Shown here: piece by piece, positions 38,601 through 60,258 of the stretch
How the letters are laid out: every line of letters starts with the position of its first letter
How positions within the stretch are numbered: position 1 is the first letter of the stretch
Assembly (NCBI GenBank): GCA_014549065.1
Contig: JACDOX010000087.1
Coordinates: 2,584,217 to 2,648,216, forward strand
Direction of reading: 5' to 3'
Source of the DNA: Cardinalis cardinalis
Taxonomy: Eukaryota; Chordata; Aves; Passeriformes; Cardinalidae
Length of the DNA: 64,000 bases
Made by a program: the position numbers and the translations under genes
The notes under the pieces: model-generated
Seen by the model: only the letters and a program-made list of their open reading frames with translations
What the model was told of the DNA's origin: nothing
Database searches by the model: none

Positions 38601-41600
38601 ATATTCATAATTAGACAACTGGGGGAGCTCAGGAGAGTAATTCCNAGTGGGCTTTGGGGTTTGATGTTGTGGCTGTGGGGCTTTTTTTTAACAAGAAGTT
38701 CCAACCTGTACCATATTGTGTTTAATAACCACATGTCTGTGTAGGATGTGGTTCTTTCCAGTGGGATAAACCCATACAGACCATGAGCTGCATGCTGGAG
38801 CAGGTTTGCAGCTGGAATTGTTTCCTGGCCCCATCCAGGAGTGGTTGGGCAGCCAGGCAGAGCTGCCCAGGGGTGTTTCAGACCTGGCCAGAGCTGAGCT
38901 CTGTGTCTCAGTGGCTGGGCAGGGCAGTGCTCGTGGCACACACCATAGGGCCAGTCGTGATGGATCCCCAAAGCTGGAAAAAGACAGTANATTTGCATGG
39001 AAAGACCTAAAGGTCTGGAAAGCAATAGTAAAATAGAACCACAAAAAGGGTCTGTGAAGAAAAATCACTGAGCCTGCAGCAGGGATTTCTGGGAGTGCTG
39101 AGTTCANAGGGGCACCATTGAACTCAGTAGCTCCCAACTATTTTCTTTTGGCTCTGAAAACATCATTGATTAAATGTAAAATATGACTTGAAATGCCCTC
39201 AATAGGAGAAATGTAATGCTTGCGTTTTTGAGACGTTGTTTTGTNTTTTAATAACGATATATCAGATTTTTTAAAAGCAGAACAGATTGCAGTTTAACCA
39301 GTCAGGGAGAAATTGTATTCTTCAAGGGAATGAAATGAGACAGAAACATCTTTATTTCAATTCATGTATTTTATTAATTTTGGCTTTCTTTAAAAAAANC
39401 TTAAAAAAATATAAGCAAAAGCAGAAAAAACAAGAAAAAAGTTTTGAAAGCTTAGTAAGAGAAAAAAAAATCACTGCATTNGATCATGCTAAAAATCTTA
39501 CAGAAAAGAAAATTATTACAATCAAGCATGACAAGCCAAATTGAGGAAAGCTGAATACAATAACCACCAAGAACTCTCATCCTGAAAATATAAGTATGCA
39601 AAATTTCAGGTGTGAGCTGTACCCTAGGTCAATCACATGCTCCAAATTAAATCTATTTAATATAAGGTCAAATTTTCTGTTTCCCTGATGCCTTTCCCAA
39701 CTGCCAATTTTTCCTAGACCAAAAACTAACTTCACCAACTCATTAAAGCTTGAAGAGCTCTAGAGCAAGTTTTNAATACAAATTAATAGCAGCCAGTCAA
39801 TTGGCAGTCAGCTAACCTGTGGGAAAATAAATAAACAACTTGTCCTAACCCTGTCCTTTGCCCTTCCTCAGGTCCTGAAATGCTTATGGAAAATGTGGGC
39901 ATAACCCTTGGGTTGAGGGCTGCCAGGCACCAACCCTGACATCTGTTCCAGCCCTTGGTGTTTGGGCTCAGGAGGGGCTTTCAGCCCATCCCCAGGGCTG
40001 TGAGCTCTGCAGGGTTCAAAGGCACTCACTTCACTTAGTTCAGTGTGCCAATGGAAGAATCAGAGGAACTTGATTTTCCCAAGGAGTGTAATTATGTTAG
40101 ACACTTACCTGTCAATTGGATTAAGTCAAGTAGCTGTGAAAATCTTCAGACATCTACGTGCCTCNGACGAGGAAATTAAAAGCCAAAATGTTTTAAATCC
40201 CAGCATGTTTTAAAATCAGAATTCTGCTCTAATTCAAGCAAGTGACTGGACTATTTAATGGAGAGGAGTAAAGGAGATGAATACCAGGCTGCTTCTTCCC
40301 ATGCTTATCGTTCAGCAGTGATGAACATTCAGTGAAGATGATATCTAGAGCTAAACCATCTTTCCTTTCTACAGCAAAGCCTCCTTCAGTTCCACTCTGT
40401 CAAAAGATTAGATGGTAGNGATGTGGTTGATAAATTTTTCTTCAACATGACTAGACCTGTGTTTTTCCATAAGCACTGATAGAGAGCTCCTTCTTAATAC
40501 AGCCTCCCAGGCAAAAACGTGTGGCCAGCACTCTCACTTTACAAGTGCCTGCTCTGCCTGAAAGTAGCCTTTACAAAGCACCAGAATAAATAAATAATTC
40601 TACAGGCCTGTGCCCAACAGTTAGTTTTAATGGCAGAAAAAAANCCAATCAAGTGATTTTATGAGTCCCAGTTAAAAGTAATTATACACTCTAAGTGCTT
40701 TAAGTAAGTAAATGAGACAGNCAAATCTGGTAACGAATTGCTGCCTCAGTGTGAGCTTCCTTTCCAGTGAATTCAGTCTCACCATGGCAGGGCACTGTTG
40801 TGCATTGCTGTGCTCTCCACTGNGTCCAGCTCTGGCCCTGTTCTCATCTGTCTCGCTCCATTTGGAGCAGGGGGTGTGGGATTCAGCTCTTGGCATTAGT
40901 AGGTGTGTGGCTGGCAAATGTGGTGTTGCAAAATCAGGATGACTTTAGGAAGCAAACAGCGCTAATGGGAATAAATTTTGCTATTTCATTCTAATTTCAC
41001 TGTGTTATTTATCCCAATGCTGGGGTGTTTACCCAAACATGAAGTGCTGTCTGTGTGTTTATTGGGAAGCTGAGAAATCAGTTTTATAACAATTTGCACG
41101 TCTCCAATAGCATTTTTAAGTGTGCATTTTCAGCAGAATACTGATTAGCTCTCCTGTATGTAATAAGTGCTTTGGTTGGAACTGGGTGTCTGCAGGTTGT
41201 CTTGAAGCAAAAATAAAGGNAGTGTGGGGTATTTTCAGCCTCTGATGTTCAGTTAATATAAAGTACCATTCCTTCCTTGGGCCCATGCCCATCCAGTGCA
41301 GTGGGACAGTGGGGTCACTGCTGGAAACACCTTTGCCCAAAAGCAGAATGTCAGAAGGGATCAAGGAAATGGTGTTTGTGGCCTTGTGAGCTGTAGTTTG
41401 CTATCACCTCCTACAGCTAATGGGAAAGTTTCAGCTAAGGTAATCAAAAAGNCCTGACAATTTTAGTGGTAATTGTTTTCCCAGTCAGTTGTCAGTCTCC
41501 TTCCTGAAACTCCCTCTGTATTTGTAGATGAATTTTTCAGGATCAATGCGTAATTTAATCCATGTATCTCTAACTGCCTTTAGCTTTGGTCTCCCCACNT

Positions 41601-43331
41601 TGATAAGGACAGGAACCTTATAAATAATTAGATTTGTTACTAGACTCTACTAATATTATTAATGTATTCTATTTTTTATTTATTTTTTCAAGTACATCAG
41701 TGGGTGATGTATAGACTGCTTACATGAGGAAAAATGAAGTGCTATGCAAAGATATTAAAAAAATTCTATATACGAAGTAATACCAAGATTGATAGCAGAG
41801 GAGATGGTAGTAAGTTGTACCTTTTATTCCACAAAATCTGCTGTCTTTATAATAGCAAGTAAATATATCAGAAATTAAGGAATCCGTGGTTAATTGTGCT
41901 CATGAATGTCACAGCTGATTAACTAAAGGGAAGTNTGCTCTTAAGTTGTGGCTGATTTTCTTTTTTTTCTTTTTTAGTAACAATATATTTTTAGGATTTT
42001 TTCATATAAATATAGCTAATGCAGCGTTTTGCCAAATCAAGAGTATTAGTTTGATTTTTTTTTTAATGTCTAAACCACGATTTTGCTTTTTTTATGTAGT
42101 TATTGGAACAGGAAAAAATGCTTTAAATATTTTTTTGTGAAACGAGGTTACCCTGGAACATCTGTCAGGTCTAATGGGCTCTAATCCAGAGGATCAGACC
42201 AGAGCAGCCTAATCCTCTCTGGGATGACTACACCAGTAAATTATCCTGAAGAAGGGCTTTATTTCTGTAATACGTTTTGCTTTGCACTGACTGCAGGCCT
42301 GACCCTTTTAAGTCTACAGTAAATGCAGAATAGCCCACTGCAATAAAAGGAGCTCACATTTATTGTAAAGTAAGAATATTCACACTAGTAATCACCATGG
42401 AATAGATAATGTATTATAATTTCACATTCTTCCCTTTTTTTTTTGTCTAGCTGACCTTTCTGCAGATAGTAAAGTGTGAGCCTGAAGTGCACTCCATAAA
42501 AATATCCCCATGGCTGAGGCATCCAGTGAGCTCTCCAAAGTTATCTGTGTAAAGAGTTCAGCACCCCTGTAGTANTNTTTCTTTCTTTCTCTCTCTCCTG
42601 TAATGGGAGCACAAAGTCCAGTCTGGTTTGTGACAGCTCCTCTGTGAATAAAGCCTGCTTTTAATCCAATTTATCAGNTGTTTGCAGTAGCATTTGCATA
42701 GGCTTAAGGCTTTGGAGGATGGAGAAGATGGATTTAGAGAAATAAAGCTAGCTGATAGATGGAATCACTTATTAGAGATCTTTCATATAAATTATGAAAA
42801 ATAGCTACAGTGAATTATAGCTGTAGGCTTTCAGATAATAAGCCTTTCAGGAAAAAAATAATGAAACTAAGTGACACTCAGTTCTGGGTTTTATTACCAG
42901 GCTGAATNATAATTCAAAGTTCTTTCAAAACTTCCAGGACGGTTTGCAAATCTTGATGAAAATGAAACTAAGCTTGATCATATCTAACCAGTTTGAGTTT
43001 TTTGGCTGCTACTTTACTCCAGGAATATTCCTGTCCAGTAAGTTTCCAGGCTGTTTCTGTCTGCAGTCCATTGCCTGCTGCTCTCAAGGTCCAGGGACTG
43101 TTATTTGTTACTGTCAGTTTTTGGGCAGTTGTCCCTCATCAGCATGNACAGGGACAGGGAAAGCCTCTCTGCCAAGGCAGCACTCCTTGCAAAATAGACA
43201 AGAGCAGCCTGGCAGAGAAAAAACCAGCAGCCTCTCTTATCCTGTTTCCAGTCTTTGCTTGATGTCTCAGGGTTTAGCTTTTATGTTTTTCAGATTCTGT
43301 GCTGCTTTAGTGTGTGGGTCTGAGCTTCATA
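35641..43331. other. Unique AT-rich intronic DNA
   Basis: No exon, RNA gene or clear transposon. A hairpin with 8-bp stems (AGTGGTAC/GTACCACT, 7-base loop) is at 36495-36517. A pyrimidine tract with CTTT/CT repeats is at 42577-42598. Overlapping minus-strand frames near 38567-39137 and a plus frame at 42944-43345 have no recognised domain. Confidence 0.6.
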
Positions 43332-43715
43332 TGAGGGNATGGTGACCTCNCTTCAAAGAGTAGGGAGACAAAACAATTCCTTCTCTAGCTGGGGACCNAG
43401 GACAAATGATCCAAATCTCAGNCCCAAGAGCATAAACAATGTGGGCTGAAGAGAGAAAAACAAGAAGGATGGGACTTCATAACCTAAAGCTACAACTGGA
43501 CAATTAACTCCAATGTGCAAATGGACCAGAACTTATAAGAAGTGAGAGACCCTGTGAGCAGGTGTTTATTTTGTGACCATTCTGGTTCATCTTGGGTGCA
43601 GCCCTGGCTGGGCTCTTGTGCTGCCCAAGGTGGATCCATTGGGGCCTTTTAATAAACCCCTACTTTATTCTTTACCTCCATGTAGTCTCTGTTCTCGGTC
43701 AGCCTGCACAAGGCA
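43332..43715 (+). mobile_element. LTR of an endogenous retrovirus, probably solo
   Basis: The segment begins TGAGGGNATGGTGACCTC and has a TATA-type box (ACTTATAAGAAG) at 43531-43542, an AATAAA signal at 43651-43656, and then 60 bases of U5-like sequence ending near CCTGCACAAGGCA at 43715. The order and spacing (TATA to AATAAA about 120 bases) are those of U3-R-U5, and the text resembles songbird LTRs I know. No primer-binding site or gag/pol/env frames follow, so it is probably solo. The 3' limit is uncertain. Four ambiguous bases crowd into the first 95 bases. Confidence 0.68.
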
Positions 43716-54537
<10,822 letters not shown>

Positions 54538-55003
54538 AGCTGCCTTTTGCGAGGAGATGTGACGAGGCAAACAAACTGCATGGGGGTGGGAGAGCTCTTC
54601 CCACCAGCCATGGCCCTGCTGCTGCTGCAGCTCTTGGGGCCAGGGATGAGCTCCTCGTGGTCCTCTGCAGGAAAGGCTCTGAGCCTNGGGCAGGCANGAG
54701 CACTGGGGTTTATTAGGCACAGTAACGCCTAATAAATGCCTGGTTACTAGAAACAGTCATGTCTTCAAGTTCCTAAGCCACTCTAGGGTTGTTCAGTGGA
54801 AGCTAAAATATGAACTCNTGCTTTTCTTCTCTTTCTCCCCATGCAGCCAGAGCTGCACAGCCTCTGCTGGTTGGCTCTTGTTTCNGTTTGGATTTTTAAT
54901 TAGNGCTACAGCTCTACAGGAAGGGTCAGAGTGGCTTCTGAATTTAGGCTTTCCCCACCCTCATGCTGCAAAGGAATGAAATGAGAAAGGCCTAAATTAG
55001 GTG
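54538..55003 (+). repeat. Tandem duplication, copy 1 (466 bp)
   Basis: Copy 1 runs from AGCTGCCTTTTGCGAGGAGA to CCTAAATTAGGTG and matches copy 2 at roughly 95% of aligned positions. It carries about 20 extra bases near 54700-54730 and about 8 extra near 54846, compared with copy 2. The unit is GC-richer than its surroundings. I recognise no gene or transposon in it. Confidence 0.95.
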
Positions 55004-55439
55004 AGCTGCCTTTTGTCAGGAGATGTGACGAGGCAAACAAACTGCATGGAAGTGGGAGAGCTCTTCCCACCAGCCATGGCCCTGCTGCTGCTGCAGCTCT
55101 CGGGGCCAGGGGTGAGCTCCTCGGGTCNTCTGCAGGAAAGGCTCTGAGCCTNGGGCAGGCAGGAGCCTAATTACTAATGAATGCCTAATTACTAGAAACA
55201 GTCATGTCTTCAAGTTCCTGAGCCACTCTAGGGTTGTTCAGTGGAGGCTACNACATGAACTCGCATTTTTCTTCTCTTTCTCCCCATGCTGCAGAGCCTC
55301 TGCTGGTTGGCTCTTGTTTCAGTTTGGGTTTTTAATTAGTGCTACAGCTCTACAGGAAGGGTCAGAGTGGANTCTGANTTTAGGCTTTCCCCACCCTCAT
55401 GCTGCAAAGGAANGGAANGAGAAAGGCCTAAATTAGGTG
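55004..55439 (+). repeat. Tandem duplication, copy 2 (436 bp)
   Basis: Copy 2 starts AGCTGCCTTTTGTCAGGAGA, directly abuts copy 1 and ends at the same AATTAGGTG. GAGC occurs at all three breakpoints (54537-54540, 55003-55006, 55439-55442). Several ambiguous bases in both copies suggest that reads from the two were partly mixed. Confidence 0.95.
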
Positions 55440-58400
55440 AGCATTTGGAGGGACAGATGAGGTGGGCAGGAGTGTGTCTGTGCTGTCCACTGCTGGCAGA
55501 CAGGCAGTAGCCATGGCTGGAGAGCATTTCAAGAGTCAATGNAAAGCAAAGTTAGAAATGTAGCCCTGCCTTGTCCTGTTTGTGCTTTGGATTGGCTGAG
55601 GCTTTTCCTTCATCTCATGGATACCATACACTTTTTCCAGACATACCTCCTGGTTCTTTCTGTGTTTTCTCCCAGTCTTGTTCTAGACAAATATCCTTGT
55701 GACAAACCTGAATGATTATGTAAAGGACTTCTCAGTTTCTTCCAAAGTCTCCACGTATGGCAGTGGAGTGGTTCAGCATCACAGGATTTTAAGTGTGGGT
55801 GTCTTTTGGTTGAATGATTTTAAAAATAAAAAACCAAAAAATAAGGNATTCAATCTGCAGAAAACCATATAAATACAAGCACTGCATGCCTCCCTCTTGC
55901 AGAAATCCTTCTTTCCTTGAATTGTCTGTTCCAACAGTANGTTGCATCTTTTTTTAAATTGGAAGTGGCAAGAGACTCATGGTATACTGTAATGTAAATT
56001 ATAAATCACATTAATTCAAGTTCATTCATGATTAATGGAACTACTTTTAAATGCCTGGNTTCTCTGATAGCACTTACTGCTGTTGTCTTGGTGTGCAGTC
56101 CTGATACACATAATGATAACAAGGGAGGACACAANTAAGCCCTCACCTTCCCTTTTCCAGCCCTGAAATTCAACCAAATTGAAATCAATTATCTAATGAA
56201 AAANCTCAAACTTTTTAAATGCTGATTTTCAATTTTTTATTTTAAACTATTTTTTAATTTTTTTTTTAAATATNGTTAAATGCTTGCTTGCACTGTCATC
56301 TGTATGCCACATCTGGTACAGGATCTCATTGTGCTACATGATTTATAACTACAGAGCAACGTATCTGCTTCTTACAAATTGCTTGTAATGAGAGCTGGAA
56401 ACAAAGCAAGAGACTGCCAGAGATTGGATGGCAGAGAAGGGTTACAGCAGGACTGGAGGTTAGGGATCATTATTGGAGACTTTCTTAACACTCACAAAGG
56501 GGACAAATAGAAAAAAACTAAAACAAGGGGATGAAGCATTAAAATGGTGCTTATCAAAGTCACCCTTAGTTTTCACTGTCTTTGCTAAGTAAGCCTCAAG
56601 CTATCAGGAATGGTTCTCTTTCTTCTCTTCTGTGAGACTGAGCCTGCTGCCACCTCTCNTTCTCTCTCATCTCCCTTTGCAGTGCCACTTCTCAGCCCCA
56701 GCAGGAGACTTTTCTTCTGTGCCATTTCAAGACTCATTTCTTGCTTAATGAATCCTTCTTTTTCCCTTTGTTTAGATGAGGGTACAACACATGCTGCTGA
56801 TGCAGTTTACTTCGTTCCCCTCCCTCCTTTCTGCCCACAGTTTTGCATTTCTAAGGAATACNCAATTAGTGCACTTTCCTTGGCACCAGCCTAATGTATA
56901 GGGTTGGTTAAAAATTATGGATGTATAATGAGAAATACATTAAAAACATCATCTAAGGTAAATTTTATAGTCTAGGTNTGAGCTTTATGTGCTCACTGAA
57001 TGAGAACTTGAGTCTCAGCCTGTCTCANATCTGCTTTGCCTGCAAGGCTTTCACTGAGCACTTGGTGGGAGCTCTAGTCTGAGTTACTCCTTGGTGACCA
57101 GCACCTGCAAGTGGCCAGACCCAGGACAACTGAGTTCAGCTGGGATCTCAAAGAGGAAAAAAAATAAAAGTCTNGGAGGGGCAGGTGAAATCACTGGGGG
57201 ATTAGCAGCCAAAAGAAGTACTCTACAGGGAGTATTTATAAGGAGACTTTTTTGTGCTCAGATGCTTAAAAGTAGGTCAGGCCAGAAGCAGATGTCCGTC
57301 CATCCCATGCCAAAATTCCTTCAAGGAATATGTTGTGTAGCTGAGACTATTTTAGGATCCTTTTACTTTTTTCCTAAACTAAATTTAAAAAAAAACCCAA
57401 AAAATAAAAAAACAAAATCAGAGTGAGGAGGAGTGAATGTCCAAACAAACCTTTCATTACAATGAAAAGCTTTACATTACATTACATTTTATTACATGAG
57501 CACTAGGATTTGTAGTGCTGGGAGCTGGGNAGCCTTAAAATGGCTTAAGATGATGATGATGATAATGTGGGGGTTTATTTGACTTAAATAATGCTAGATA
57601 ATGTCTTAAATGACAGCCAGTCTTTTCCAATGACTCTGCAGGTGGCAGATTTTCTTTCCAAGCACTGCTCGGGTATCTTGCTTCGGCTCTGCCCACCTGC
57701 CTGGCTGTGAACAAAGGGAAACCAGAGTAGCTAATGACTCATCTCTGCCTCCATTAACAGGAAGATCAACGAGGCAAAAATAGTGTTGTATCATTTTCCT
57801 TAAGCAGTAGAGAAAATACTGTGCTGGGTCTGAAAGGTTCTTATTGCCTCAATGTAAGACAAGTGTAAAAATCCCTGTGTGTGTGTCCCTGCTGGAGAGC
57901 AGCTCCACTGGCTGCTCATGGAGTGCTGGGGATCCACAGGAGCTGCTGTGCCTTCCCATATGGGTGGGCACACAGAGGATGGGCTCCTTTGCAAACCCCT
58001 CCAGCTCTGTCTGACCTGGAGATACTTGACCAGTTATTTATTGTTAACGAGGCAACACAGAATAATACGCTTCAAGCAGTGTTCCCTCTTTTCTTGGTCC
58101 ACTGCAGAGGGTGAGAAATTCTGNAGGTGAAGCAAAGCCAGTTCTCGTTCTGATTCTTAAATTTTTTAAGTTATTTTTTTAGGTTTTTTAAGTGGGAGTA
58201 AAGAAAATCACAAGCAATTTCTGAGCTCAGTTGACTTTTGGAGTGAGCCTCACATAGCAGGTGACTGGCTGTGCAGGCTGTGCCAGGTCTGGATTTGATG
58301 GGGAGCTNGAGCAAGGGGAACAAGGACAGCTGGGGAGGGAGCAGTGCCTTGGGTAGGTGCCTATCACTCCCTGGATTTTGTGTGGCTGGAGGATGTAAGG

Positions 58401-60187
58401 AAGTGGGATGGCATCCCCTGCTGAGCTCTTCATGCTCTCATTCACTCCTGTGCAGTTTGGAAAAATAATAAATAAATAAGTAAATAAACCCCACCAAGCC
58501 CATAATAAAAAATCTTGAAATATTAGTCACTTCTGAGAGGACAGATGATTTCTGTGGAGTAAAGTGCCTGGTATACTGCTAAGGAAAATATTTTCTTGCA
58601 CATTTGTAACCGCTGTCATTGACAGTAAAATTGCTTGAAATATAAAATAATGGTAGTGTGTTGCCTACCATGACAGGAACTGTAAGAGGTTTTGACCTTT
58701 ATTAGGCTTTAATGGGTGCTCTACAGAGGAACTGACGCTTCCATTTATTAACTTGTAATTGTCCAAAATAAAATCTGCTTTCTCCCCGTCTAGTAGATTG
58801 AAGCCTAGGGTATGTTAATTGTGCTGGCTCTTCTCCAAGCCTGACACCTTGACAGCTCTTGTCAGCTTTTAAAAGTTATTCCCTTGTGAAAACTATCGTA
58901 GTTATTCTCCCATAATGGCCTTGCCACTCATCTCTTCTATGTTTTTTAATTCTGACATCAAAGTTTGCACTTAGCGCCGACCCCCTGACAGGAGAGCGTT
59001 CTCTAATGATGAGCAGTAGGTCACTGCTCCCTGTTCTGGAGGAATGAAAAAAAAAATTAAATCCAGCACTTTGCTTAGCAAGTGTACACCTGGGACTCTT
59101 GCTTTACTGAGGCTCAGGTATTTGCTCTTCATTAAAGAAATGAGGTTGTACAGTAAACTGATTTATTAGCTGTACCACCCAGTGCTCTAATCTCATCAAA
59201 TCTCACACTGTGCAGGACTAGAGCATCTCATAATTTCTAAAAAAAGGCTGCTAATTAACATTTACGTGCTCCAGGACATGGTGGTGCTGAGACTGGCGGC
59301 ACATTTTCCTTGGAGCTGGCACTGGAGCAGTATAATTGTGCTGATGGAGTTGCTGCCTTAGAGATATAAACCCGAGACCTTGCCCACCACAGTAATTGCA
59401 GTTCCCGGGCTGCTTGCAGAGGAGGGAGGGCTGTAGCTCCAGCTGTGCACTGGCCAAGATCCGGGCAGGTATTAGGTTACCTTACATGAATCCCCCCTGC
59501 AGCTTCAGCTGGTGACAGTGNCTTTTTCTCTTCCCATCCTTGCTGTTTGGTGTAACTGGTGTGCACTGTCANAGAGCTGCCACTGCCCGAGCCCAGAGCA
59601 GTCGTGTTCCATTGGTAGTGCACGCACTCCTCAGCCCTGGTGCCTGGACAAGAATAAACCCCCCCACAGCAACACTGCAGAATTGACTGTTATTGGAATT
59701 ACAGGTTCTGGGTAAGGAAAAATGCCACTGTCTGTGTTTGAGTCCTGGAGCCAGGAGAAATCACTNGTTTGTGCGTTTAGGTTCCATGCCAGCAGATGAA
59801 AGAGAACACAAGTGAAAGGCAATGCTTTTTCTTCCACTTCCTAGCAGAATATTGTTTGGGACAGTCTGATGTGTTTTGATGGAGGATTTTGTTCTTGTGA
59901 TGACTTCTCTACCATGCTCTAGAATTGGAATTTTTCTCCCCATGTCCTGGAAAATGGTGAAGTTACAATAATGTGGGGATCACGCAGTAACCAAGAGAGG
60001 CCAATAAACTATTGCTCTTCAGTACCTTGACTATGTTAAGAGGGTGTATTTAATAATTTAACTGGCTATTTAGGGTCCTCAAGAGTGAAAGGCAAAACTA
60101 TGAAAATCAGTAGTAATTAGAGCTTACTTTTCATATTCTCCTTGGGCTGAGACTGCAAAACCAAGCTGCCCACTCTGGCTTCCCAAA
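55440..60187. other. Unique intronic DNA with simple repeats
   Basis: Simple repeats: an (ATTAC)n-like patch at 57471-57495, (GAT)n at 57550-57564 and (AAAT)n-like at 58461-58490. A stretch without ambiguous bases runs from 58309 to 59520 and includes a CpG-retaining block at 58897-58998. No exon is recognised. Confidence 0.6.
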
Positions 60188-60258
60188 TTGCCAGGACCAG
60201 AAACACCAGCTCTTAGAAACACCAGTGTTGCCAGGACCAAAAACACCAGTTCCTAAAA
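60188..60258. repeat. Imperfect 40-bp tandem duplication
   Basis: TTGCCAGGACCAGAAACACC at 60188 returns as TTGCCAGGACCAAAAACACC at 60228. Inside the first unit, GAAACACCAG is itself repeated, so an internal duplication probably came first. Confidence 0.88.

Noticed and set aside
38567..39137. Two overlapping minus-strand frames of about 150 codons
   Set aside because: Openness in two frames at once reflects GC-richer composition, not coding. No family signature.
42944..43345. 133-codon plus-strand frame just before the LTR
   Set aside because: Hydrophobic, Cys-rich translation without domain, and its end runs into the LTR.
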